Of a stretch of DNA of 64,000 nucleotides, positions 48,732-59,121 are shown in pieces. Position 1 is the first letter of the stretch; every line of letters begins with the position of its first letter. The notes under the pieces were generated by a model. That model saw only the letters and a program-made list of their open reading frames with translations, did no database searches and was not told the origin of the DNA. The position numbers and the translations under genes are program-made. Location: NCBI GenBank assembly GCA_000697665.1, contig KL197710.1, positions 21,092 through 85,091 of the forward strand, given 5' to 3'. Source of the stretch: Jaapia argillacea MUCL 33604. Taxonomy: Eukaryota > Basidiomycota > Agaricomycetes > Jaapiales > Jaapiaceae.

Positions 48732-49262
48732 NNNNNNNNNNNNNNNNNNNNNNNNNNNNNNNNNNNNNNNNNNNNNNNNNNNNNNNNNNNNNNNNNNNNN
48801 NNNNNNNNNNNNNNNNNNNNNNNNNNNNNNNNNNNNNNNNNNNNNNNNNNNNNNNNNNNNNNNNNNNNNNNNNNNNNNNNNNNNNNNNNNNNNNNNNNNN
48901 NNNNNNNNNNNNNNNNNNNNNNNNNNNNNNNNNNNNNNNNNNNNNNNNNNNNNNNNNNNNNNNNNNNNNNNNNNNNNNNNNNNNNNNNNNNNNNNNNNNN
49001 NNNNNNNNNNNNNNNNNNNNNNNNNNNNNNNNNNNNNNNNNNNNNNNNNNNNNNNNNNNNNNNNNNNNNNNNNNNNNNNNNNNNNNNNNNNNNNNNNNNN
49101 NNNNNNNNNNNNNNNNNNNNNNNNNNNNNNNNNNNNNNNNNNNNNNNNNNNNNNNNNNNNNNNNNNNNNNNNNNNNNNNNNNNNNNNNNNNNNNNNNNNN
49201 NNNNNNNNNNNNNNNNNNNNNNNNNNNNNNNNNNNNNNNNNNNNNNNNNNNNNNNNNNNNNN
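48732..49262. other. assembly gap (531 N)
   Basis: Unbroken run of N. Open frames that cross it are artefacts. A tRNA-derived element on its right edge suggests repetitive content inside. Confidence 0.98.
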
Positions 49263-49289
49263 GTATGGTAGTGAAAAACAAAAATGACA

Positions 49290-49380
49290 CATCGGAAACT
49301 AGTACGGGGAATCGAACACACGACACATAGCACACGAAACCAGAAACCCTAATATCAAAACCCACTACGCCATAGCGTCC
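49290..49380 (-). repeat. tRNA-like / SINE-like Pol III element
   Basis: On the minus strand, TGGCGTAGTGG fits the Pol III A box and TGTTCGATTCC, about 45 bp further, fits the B box. T-rich runs (ATTTTTGTTTTT) follow about 30 bp later. The tRNA cloverleaf is degenerate: acceptor and T-stem pairs are mostly broken, so a functional tRNA is unlikely. A tRNA-derived SINE head whose body enters the N gap is the best reading; a dead tRNA gene is the alternative. Confidence 0.45.
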
Positions 49381-49752
49381 TAAAGAGATGTGGCAGCGGC
49401 GTATATATAGCACAAATGGCACACAACCACTCATTGAATAACCTCAATTCAATGATGATTCTCTCCGTTTGCAAAATATTGACTTTCGTCAACAAATGTT
49501 TCCTCGCTCGGGGGCAAGTGGATGTAATTGTGCCAATCTTGCCAACAAGGAAGAATGATGGTGTGAAATCCATATCTGAGATTTGCTTGATCCCATCACC
49601 TCTGTTTGGACGCTGACAGCATATTCACACGATCACGCTGGCACACATTTTGAACCGGGATTGCGCCTCCCCAGACTGGTAAAGGAGATACACATCAAGT
49701 CCTTCGCACCACAATCTGGCGGCCTCGATACTTTAACTTAGGCTGTGATAAA
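49381..49752. other. intergenic region
   Basis: No gene recognised between the tRNA-like element and the hypothetical minus-strand gene. Confidence 0.25.
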
Positions 49753-50722
49753 TTACCTGTCCCGGCTCTGGAACCCATTCCCTTCCACCGTGTCCAGCCG
49801 GTCTCGTAAGTGTCGGCTCCTCTGGAAGACTCCTCTGCTCTTGGAGCGAGAGATTTCCGTAGACCAACCGCTCTGGTGCTTCGATTCCGAGTTCTTGGGA
49901 GGCGTGTCGAATCTGCTGGGGGAATAACGACCGGGAGGCACCGACGTGTTGCAGCCGGGTCCTCCTTCAACACCTGTAACTGTGGGGCTTGGGGAAACAG
50001 GGGTCAACGTCTCATCCGAACACGTTGCGTCCTCGTCGTCATCAGAGCTCAGTGTGGAACTGGAGGACGAAAAGAGGGGTGATGAAGCCAAGATATCACT
50101 GACTGCTGGAGAAGAATGTGCGAAGATCACGGGTGGCAAGAAAAAGTCCGCTTTGACGCGCTTGGGTGTGGAGGTTGTGGTCGGCAAATCAGATTCAGCG
50201 ACACGTTTAGCTGGCCGAGTAGAATTTTGAGTAGTCGGTGGCGACAGGAAGTACGGGAGCGGATCAGATTCCGACTGGAGGTCCAGCCTCCTATTTGTTT
50301 CCTCGATGACTGTCTCTAGCAAGGCACTCAAATCGTCCGTAGTGAACAAGGCTGAGTCCGGAGTTAGGGTAGGCGAACATGGGTCGTCCTCGCGCAAGAT
50401 AGAGATAAGAGCACCCTTTTGATGGAGCTGTTTCACACCGAAGCGTAACCCATATTCATAAGCAACCGAAGCGCGGAAATGCTCCCCATAGAGGTCCTTT
50501 TAGTGAGCATATATCCTCGATGATGACAGGACGCCAAGCACAGACCAGCTCGTCACTTGTCAAAGTATGGTCGTTGGGTGGAGGAGGGTACAGTCCCTTC
50601 TTGAGGTAGTGGATACGTCGGCGGAGCGAACGCCACTCTTCAGCTATAGTCTCCAAGTGTTCCTCAAGTTGTGTGATCGCAATTGCTACGGCCGCGAGGG
50701 GAAATTCGATAGGGTCTGTCAT
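49753..50722 (-). CDS. hypothetical protein with Ser-rich tail
   Basis: Exon 1 starts MTDPIEFPLAAVAIAITQLE (ATG at 50722), a helical region with EEWRSLRRRIHYLKKGLYPP. A 50-bp intron with a GTCTGT donor and CTAAAAG acceptor would join TSDEL to DLYGEHFRASVAYEYGLRF, giving one open frame to 49753. The C-terminal half is Ser/Pro-rich with PAKRVAESD and TPKRVKADFF (basic, possibly nuclear) and an acidic SSDDDEDATCSDE. I recognise no family. Confidence 0.45.
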
Positions 50723-50757
50723 ACTTGATGGGATTGATCAATGTCTCCGCAGGAGTC

Positions 50758-51756
50758 TTAGAGTGAAGTTTCGCTTGAGAATAGGAGGTATGCAAGGGAA
50801 CTATGGGTGAAGGGATTGAAGAACAACGATGTGGTTGGAGGAGAGGAGGGAGTGGTCACGTCGGTGACGACGCCAGTCGCCTTAAGACTCCATTTCACAA
50901 GTTCACTGTGAAAGAATCTGGAGTCCACGAACTGAAACTGCGGGTAACTGCTGGCGAGTTGGGTGTATTCACGGAAACATGACGGTGCAGGATATGGGAA
51001 CCCCCAGTAGCTTCCCCGATCGTCCAATTCCGTCTTATCCAATGCGCATAACTTCACTATGGCTATCGAAAGATAGCTATGGCCGATGTTAGGAGTCAAA
51101 CACATTACAACGGCGACAAGTCAATCGCGTTTTGAAAAGCGAGATCTTGCTTGGAGAACCAGGAGTAACGCTCATATACCTGCCACAATGAACAAGCCAA
51201 CTCCGAGGACGGTAGATGGCGCAAGAGAAATACTAGAAGGCCACGAGAGGTTTAATACGACCACCATCACCTTCAGAATTTCTGACGAGACTTGAGTCAA
51301 GCTTTCCTCATTTCGTAAGAGGGGAGCAATAGCTGGCAAGCGGTCACACCGGGTGTCAGGTTTTGAAAAGGCAGGCCCTCATAAGTATGAAGGGTGCATC
51401 CGGGTGATGGATCGGCAGGCTTCCAAGACGGTAAAACGAGAGGGATAGTAGCTGTTTGAAACGCAAAAGATTCGTCCAGTCGGGTTTGATCTTCGCACTG
51501 TGCTCCTTTGAAGACAGTCCGTCAACAACGGTCAGCTGAGAACGGGACCAAGGAAGTGGATCCATGAATTCATAGCATAATACCATACGGAAACTGAGGG
51601 ATAGTAGAGGACCATTTGCCATTCAGAGGGAATGACGACGCTTGCTAAAGTGTGAGAAAAAATTACAAGGTGCAGCCCGGAGCCGACTGGGGGAGATAAA
51701 GAAGCGAGAACGATAATGAGAGGTATTAGGCAGACGTGATAACGTTTGGATGTCAT
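50758..51756 (-). CDS. unresolved locus, possibly a secreted or membrane protein
   Basis: Several short open segments on the minus strand have coding-like features but I cannot order them into exons. One is MTSKRYHVCLIPLIIVLASL (ATG at 51756), resembling a signal peptide. Another, near 51200, has a hydrophobic run STVLGVGLFIVAG. The last, ending at 50758, contains DDRGSYWGFPYPAPSCF. Splice-like GT and AG signals lie between them. No domain is recognised. It could equally be a decayed gene. Confidence 0.25.
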
Positions 51757-52550
51757 CGGGTTTATTTCACAAGACCAGATGTTGGGATGCGAGGAGGCCC
51801 AGCGAGGATATACACCACCGGAGGATAGCATGCAAACAGATCGGAAATTCTACAGTCTCATAGGGGCATTTTTTCACATGGACCAAGAGGCGTAGGTAGA
51901 GAATGTAGCAGGAGTGCAAAGGAGCGCAACTTGCAAGGCCAGCTCGACGACGGACGACGACCGCTGAGTGCAAAAGGTTCACCGCGGCGCTCGGCAAACA
52001 ATCTCCGACGAGCGTGAGAAATCAGCGGGAGCAAATGAGTCCACGTGAACCTGTGACGGACGCGCCACAATCGCGTCTCTGACTTGACTTTCTTGGACTT
52101 GGCCTCTCAATCTCAACGGGCGCTTCTTGCTTCTAGCCACCGACTCCTGAGAGTCCTCGGGTCCCTGAGTTCCACGAATATCAGAAGTCGACAGGCTACG
52201 ACAGCGGGGACCTTGTATAGCACCCATTCCTCGCAGGCCCGACGTCTGATTGAACCCAGATATTCAGATTGGGCTGGATATAGTTCGCCTTGCTTTACTA
52301 CCGTGGCTCCTCCACTTTGCTTTCTCTGTACCTACTTGGATTTGTTGTATAACACACCAGCACACAACACCCATCCGATTGTGTTGGACTACCAGTTCCA
52401 ACATCTTCCGAATTCAAGTTGGACACCATAGCGTTCCCAAGCTATTATTTCTCGGCGGTGGTCCCCTTCTTGGGTACAATACTTGTTTGGTTCCTCTTTC
52501 TGCGTCCAAAAACTACCCCTTCGCCCCGACCAACCCCAGACGCACCACAC
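51757..52550. other. upstream region of the RdRP gene
   Basis: Possible 5' part of the unresolved minus-strand locus and promoter of the RdRP gene. A plus-strand frame just upstream of the RdRP start has a hydrophobic stretch (FSAVVPFLGTILVWFLFL) in the same frame but no ATG; probably 5' UTR. Confidence 0.3.
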
Positions 52551-55500
52551 ATGGAGATTCTGGTGAGCTTCGACATATCTAGTAATTTGAAAGATATCTT
52601 GATGTTGGGGATTGACCGACGTAGGGAGATGACTCGGAGGACGAATATCTCTCCCGCTCCCAGCACTCTCAGGATTTCTACGATGCACTTGACAAACTTG
52701 AAGCCGAAGCTGTGAATTCCCTAGTCTGTGAGTTTCTTATACTTCCTTCCTGACACTACTTTCGCGGAGTTGTTCGCGGAGTCATTATTCCATCCTTGAT
52801 ATCTCGACTCGATCTGTTCATCTGGGTTGAGACGTATTCCTGACTCGTTCACGTCTTTTCAGCGTCTCCTAGTAGGGAATCATCGTATAGGCAGAGTAAG
52901 TTGCTATCTCCGTTTGGGGTCGACCACTGGCCTGAATCTGCCTTGTTTATTACCCCAGATAGATCCTCCGTCGTGGTCGATTCACCAACTTGTATGTACT
53001 GCCCTTTCAATTGAGCACCTCAACTTCCGCTTCAGCGTCAAAACCCGTGCTGGACACCATACGAATGGAATCGCTGACCGAATTCACTTCCAGCTGCAGA
53101 TTCTCCCACTACAAGTTATTCGCGCAGAGCAGATGGTACGTCTTGATTTACAACGTCCTACTTCCTCCATCTCATGTCTCATGCTTCTCTTCCTGCAGAA
53201 TCCAGATACTCTGAGAAAGCCGTCGGACCCGAACGGATCCGTAAGTAGCTCTCCTCTGCGCGTACTCCATCCCAACCCCATTAATTGCTGTTATCTCTAA
53301 TAGCGAAACGCCCCCTACAACCTACGCCCAAGACGACTCCTAAAGGCAAGGAACACCGTAATGACAGAAAGAGAGTCAAGACGACCGAGTTAGCTATGAC
53401 CGAGGTCAGTTGGGACTCTTTGCACTTGCCTTGCCTGGTGAGATCAAGGTTCTTGTTTGTTTACTATCTATTTCTTTGATGCAGAGCGAAGAGTCGATGT
53501 GGGATGCAATCGACAAGGACTCCGCAGAGGAGACCGATGAAGGTACGTTTCCTCCATCTAATCTTCATCCCTTAGTCGTGATGTTAATAACAATTTCCAG
53601 TTGAAAAACGTATGCGGTCTTTCGTACCTTCCGTCGCCGCATGCTTTCTGATATCTTTCATTCTTCAGTTCTGGAACTTGAAGCCCGTTCACCAACGAGG
53701 CAAAACTCTTTCACCTCCGCCTCCAACGTTACTTCCAAACAATCTTCTCTCAATTCCATCTTTTCGCAAATATCTCACGCATCCACCAGTGCGACGACTG
53801 CCCCTCCCTCTCCCTCACTCGGTCGTCGGGTCCAAGAATTCGAGTGGGCTGATTCTGCAGAGCGACGGGATGTGATATCTCTGTCCAGTCCACCGCCTTC
53901 TCCGTCTCCGAAGATGAGGAAGGCTCAACTTGGTGGGAACGGTGAAGGACGGTTGAGGAGGGCAGAAACGGATGGGTCTTTAGGAGGTGGAAGGAAACGC
54001 AATATGTTTATGGATATGGATTCGGATGATGAACGTACCCCTGTTGCTGGGCCTAGCGGAGGGGCGAGGAGGGAAGAGAAGGTTAAACCACTTGGGAAGT
54101 TGGTTTTCCCGCCTGCTGCGAACGTACCTCGTTCGCTCCAATCTGGCTCGTCTTCGGCGCTCTCGACACGAGAAGATAATCCATTTGATGATTCGGTCAA
54201 CTCACCTGTCAACACTGCGTCTATGCGTCCTCCCCCTCCTCCGTCTCCGACTAAGAAGTCACCAAATAATCATGCAAGTTCTTCGTCATCGAGGCAGCCA
54301 CCTCTTAGGCAGCATTCGGCTCCTGAGCGACAGATGTCTGATGTGGCTCCTCCTCGTCCCGTCCAATCTCTCTCGTACCCTACCTCGTCGACATCGAAGA
54401 GATCTGCGCAGACTGGCACATCTTCTGGTGGGGACACGTCAAAGGGACGCAAACAGTCGTCTTCCGCTGGCGAGACTCCGAAGCGACTCTCGCATTCGAG
54501 TTCATCTTCAAGCATTGAACTCTCATCTAAACATTCGGCCCATTCTGCAAGACCCTCTGTCGTCGTTTCATCTTCTTCCAAGAGGCCCACGTATTCCAGT
54601 TATCCGTCTCTGGATGAAGATTTCATGGAGACTGAATCTATCTCAACGCGAGTACCACCACCATCTCGGCGATCGGCTACGATTCCTGACGTGTCGCCCA
54701 CTCGCACGTCCACCTCGCCTCACAAACACGTCTCTGCATCCACATCGGCGTCTACGTCTTCAACTCGCACGGAACTCTCAACATCGTCCACTTCCTCTTC
54801 GACACCTTCGTATTCTGCTCATGGTCACGCTTCGATGACTAGTAGTACGACCCAATCACGGACCTCGCATACACATCGAGATGTATTTGTACAAGGCTCT
54901 TCGAAAGATCATACGCCGTCGAAATCGGCGCCTGTGACTACTCCACGTGTCGGGCAACCTACGCCCAATCCTCAGAGATCTCACTCGACCCCTACCTCGA
55001 AGGTTACACCTGGAACTACTCCGACACCTGCGAGGAAGAAGAGCGCCCCTGTACCTCTTCCAACGCCATCTACCCCACGTGCGGCCACGACTCCATCTTC
55101 AACACGTGCGACCAGTAAAATCCCTCTAACGCTACCAGAACCTTTCTCACTCCCTCGCGATACACCACTTGATCTCCCTGCGGTCGAAATCGCCCATTCC
55201 CTTTGTGTTCAGAAAGACCTGGAAAACCTTTCGTGGGGCGTACAGTGGGAAATTGCGAGAGGGGTTACGAATGGGTTATGGTCTTTTGATGATGTGACGT
55301 CGGAGAAATGCAAGTTGTTGGTTGGTTCGAATGCTCAGGCTGCGTTTAAAGTTCCTGCTGTGATATTGGGGAAGGAGATTCCGCAGAGACCCAACGACAA
55401 AATGGTGGAGATTCTGTTAGTGCCGTTCGTTCTTATTCGGCATTTCAGTTGAGCTTACTTGTTTCGTTAGAGCCGAAATGGATCGCGAGCAAGCGGCTGT

Positions 55501-58500
55501 GATCGAGAACAAAGGACGCGGTCTCGGGCTTATGGGTGAATGGCAAGGCAAAGAGAACTGGTATGGCGGAAAGGTTGAGCAGTTGGTTGTAGTCGTGAAC
55601 ACAGCCGGCGACAAGGAACCTCCACGATACGAAATGCGCCTACAAAAACTCGATATGCGCAAGTCCAATCGTTTCCGTCGTTTCCTCAGCTCTCGGCGCG
55701 TTCTTAGGGTCAAATACGACAGCGAGCTCTTGCATAAACCGAGAGAGCTCTCTGAGTTTTTGTCTCAGAAGTTCGTCATTTGTGGAAGGGTTTTTGTCGC
55801 GTTTCATGCGAAGGAAGGTGTTTTCATGATGGAGACGAGGGAGGATTACGAGAGGCGTTCGAGTCACTTTCAGGGAGACCAGCATCGGATGTCTTTTGAT
55901 GAATTCGTGGAGTGGTATAACCCTCTTGGTCGAAATAACGAGCAGGCGAGTCACTTGATCATTTGTCTCTCTACCAATGCTCACGACGGTTTCTAGCCTA
56001 TATCAAAGTGGTCGGCCCGCCTCGCCCTTGGTCTGTCTACCTCCGTGCCCGTTCTACAGTTTCTCCCCGAAAATATTTATTTCATTGAGGACGAACGTGA
56101 GATCGGTTATTTATTTACTTCAATTCTGTTCGTCTCAAAGTATCATTTTCAGATGCCGAAGACTCTCCAACCGAGGGCAAGATTCCAGCGGAGTGTATCA
56201 TGACTGACGGCTGCGGGTTCATGAACGCGGCCGCTCTGCTGGAAATTGGTAAGGTCATGAAGTACGCCTCGCGGCCCATGGCTGTCCAAGGTCGTGTTGC
56301 AGGTTCAAAGGGATTGTGGATTCTGCACCCCGAGCTTGAACACCATGATCCAACTTCTCCCCCGCGAATCTGGATTCGGGACTCTCAACGCAAGATTAAA
56401 CTTCCCCCCTTTGAAACAATTAATCGAGCGCATCTCATCTTCGACTTACTCAGCCCCTCTCGCGTTACTTTTCCCGGTCGACTTTCGAGACAAATCTTGC
56501 TCAACCTTTATAACAATGGTGTTCCGGTATCTGTTTTCAAACCTTTGTTAACGGCCGGGATTGACAGCTTCATGGACGGGCTGACGAAATGGGATGGCCC
56601 TCATGCGGCCCTCAAGCTCCACAGTACCGTGGACAAGGCCGGGAGCGTCAGCTATATGAACCTACAGCGTATGGCTGCTGGTGCTAGCCGTGCTCTTGGT
56701 TTTGGACGAGATAAGGATGAGAACGGTGTCGCCGAGAATTACGATGTCGATTCTGATGAGGAGCTTTCTCCGGCATCAGTGTTGGGCCCCGATGCACCGG
56801 AGTCGGCATCTGCAGCGGCGTTGGCAATGATTGCGGCTGGTTTCCACCCCAAAACGTGCCCTGTCCTTTATGAGAAACTCAAGTTCATTTGCGCGAACAA
56901 AGTTGAGTCTTTTATAAAGGACTATCACATCGAGGTTCCGGAGTCTGCTGAAGCCTATGTCGTACCAGGTTTGCTTGCCACCTCTTTTGCTTACTACGAT
57001 TCCTTAACTAACTCCTCTCTAGATCCGTTTGGTGTCCTTGAGGAAGGAACCGTCCACTTCAAATGTTCGGAGAATATCAAGGACGCTCATCTCGACATGT
57101 ATCCGAATTATCTTCAAGGGGAAATCCTGGTATGTTACCTGTTCTTTCGATCAGATGGCATCTCTAAGTCCTGTTGTAGATCAGCAGAAATCCGTGCAGG
57201 GTGGCGTCGGATGTACAAAAGGTTCGAACCTGGTAAACCTAGAATTACTTGTAGACTGATACCAAACAGGTGATGGCGGTGAGGCACGATAAACTGGCCA
57301 ACTTCCTCGATGTCCTTGTGGTCTCAACCAAGGGGAAACGCTCACAGGCCAGTTACCTTGGCGGTGGAGGTTGGTGTTCATGTTACATCCCCTATTTTCA
57401 GAATCTGATAGTCTTCCTCTTATTCTCTCGCAGATTACGACGGCGGTATGTCACGTCACCAAAGATTCTGTGTCTCGTCTTATACTCATCATTGCAGACA
57501 CGGTATTGATGAACTGGAACCCCGGTTGCGTCGCATCATTTACAAATGCGCCGCTCGTCGAAATGCCCCCCAACTTCATTGACGATAACTTCGAGAGGGA
57601 GGTCACCATGGTGAATGACTTCTTCCGTGAATCGGCGACGCTACCCCACGCTGCGGCGCGGAAGGCATTCCAAAAAGTCTTGCTCCTTGGCCTCCTCAGC
57701 AAAGAGTATGTCGGCACATACTCGAGTTATCACGACCTTGCTATCCACCAGCTGGGGTACAGTGACCCTCGGACCGTGCGCCTCTCGTACATGTGAGCTC
57801 ATTAATGAATTGGCCATTGACGAAGAACCCATCTGATGAAATCTCAGGTTCACTACATGTCTTGACTCCGACAAAACGGGTCTACGACCAAAGCCACTCG
57901 TGCTGGCAGAGGACAAAGAGCGGTTCAACCGCATCAAGCCCAGTTGCATGCAGGCTGTCACCAATTCGGACTTCATCCAGCCTGAAGGATACAAAATGGA
58001 GCTTCCCCGCGCACCCGGACTCCCTCTATGTCCACTGTGTCTCCTCGGGGACATCGGAAAAGACCACAAGGACCGTTGCCTCGGCCAGTACGAGGGATTG
58101 AATGACGAGGTCGATCGTCGCCTGGATCGCGATCTCACTGCTCCGTGGGATAAGGCCACGGCTTCAGCGTTGCAGATGAAGGTGCAGGGTTTCCCTCAGT
58201 TGGAGGAAGAGTTGAAACGTGTGGAGAGCCACATCAAATCGCTCATTGAGCCATACAATAAAATCTGGCAACCTTCCTCCCCCTCAAAATCGTCAACTAG
58301 TAAGTCCGGGAAAGCTGCCAAAGCCACTGCCAAGTCGAAACAGGAAGCCGCGGACAAGATCATTCGACAGTACATAGAAGGACCACCACTCGAACTGCTC
58401 CCTGGACTCTGTGATATCAAGCTCCTCAAGGCCTCGTGTGCGTACAAGCTGACGCACCCCAAGCCATTTGGGTTTTCAGTCGCGTTGTGGGATCTCTGCA

Positions 58501-58616
58501 GCTGCAAAGCCACCGCACAACCGAGGGGCCGTGCATCAATAACGCACGATTTTCAGCAGGCGATGACCATCCCGAGCAGTATCCTTCGGGTCCTTGCGCA
58601 GCGAGATACCACCTAA
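52551..58616 (+). CDS. cellular RNA-dependent RNA polymerase (QDE-1/Rdp1 class)
   Basis: Makes double-stranded RNA from aberrant transcripts for Dicer in RNA silencing (quelling, heterochromatin or meiotic silencing in fungi). Many exons, roughly 1,700 residues. It starts MEIL / GDDSEDEYLSRSQHSQDF with several tiny 5' exons, then a long Ser/Thr/Pro-rich disordered region (about 53690-55130). The conserved part begins VEIAHSLCVQKDLENLSWGV. Next are RRVLRVKYDSE, FVEWYNPLGRNNEQ and WSARLALGLSTSVP; IMTDGCGFMNAAAL; then VQGRVAGSKGLWILHPELE, LGGGDYDGDTVLMNW carrying the DxDGD catalytic loop (split by two introns, 57370-57500), and the C-terminal helical region to the TAA at 58614-58616. All catalytic Asp residues are present. 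The intron at 55946-55996 has a GC donor (CAG|GCGAGT); only that junction keeps the RdRP frame. The DxDGD double-psi beta-barrel type is cellular, not viral. Confidence 0.92.
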
Positions 58617-59121
58617 CTTTCCATGATTTTTGCCGCATCATTTCGGTTGTATTTTCTTCTCCGTCGAGTTGGCTTTATTTTATAGTACTTTATGATGGCC
58701 ATGGAGCGAATCCATCTTCCACATACAGAGTGCGACAAGACTGCGACAAGAACAAGAGCCGTACAAGATTGTCCACCCCCTCAAGATGTTTGATTCGTTA
58801 CTCTCGGAAGAGGAGTAATCCAAGAAATGGGCGTGTGGCAAGAAAGTTCAAGTTGACTTTCGTGCAACCCTCCATCCTGAAGACCGCTGGCATGCCAAAC
58901 TCGCGAAGAGCCGATATATAGCAATGCAACCGAAGACCAGAATCAAGCGATCAAGGAATCCATTCAAGATTACAATGACCGAAGCAAGTGGGAACTGGCA
59001 AATGGGCCTGAGCTTGATGCTGGTAGTGAATCGGCCCGTAAACGCGACTTCGCCCGGGAACAACCTGCCCAAGATACGGTGGACGAACGTCTGGCAAAAT
59101 CAAAGTCGCCTCGCCGCCGCC
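58617..59121. other. intergenic region
   Basis: 3' UTR of the RdRP gene and promoter of the deacetylase. The reading frame of the deacetylase extends upstream with an ATG at 58978, but the residues there are not conserved-looking. Confidence 0.3.

Noticed and set aside
48577-49434. Open frames of 180-285 residues around 48.6-49.4 kb
   Set aside because: They consist mostly of the N gap.
52419-52550. N-terminal transmembrane helix on the RdRP
   Set aside because: The hydrophobic stretch is in frame but has no ATG upstream; RdRPs of this class have no membrane anchor.
53987-54838. 283-residue Arg/Leu-rich frame inside the RdRP gene
   Set aside because: Alternate-frame shadow of the Ser-rich region of the RdRP.
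52551-58616. RdRP as an integrated RNA virus polymerase
   Set aside because: The catalytic loop is DxDGD of the cellular two-barrel RdRP class and the gene has many spliceosomal introns; viral RdRPs use a GDD palm domain.
58924-59121. Upstream ATG of the deacetylase frame
   Set aside because: The family starts at MKVFSS; the upstream residues look like untranslated sequence.
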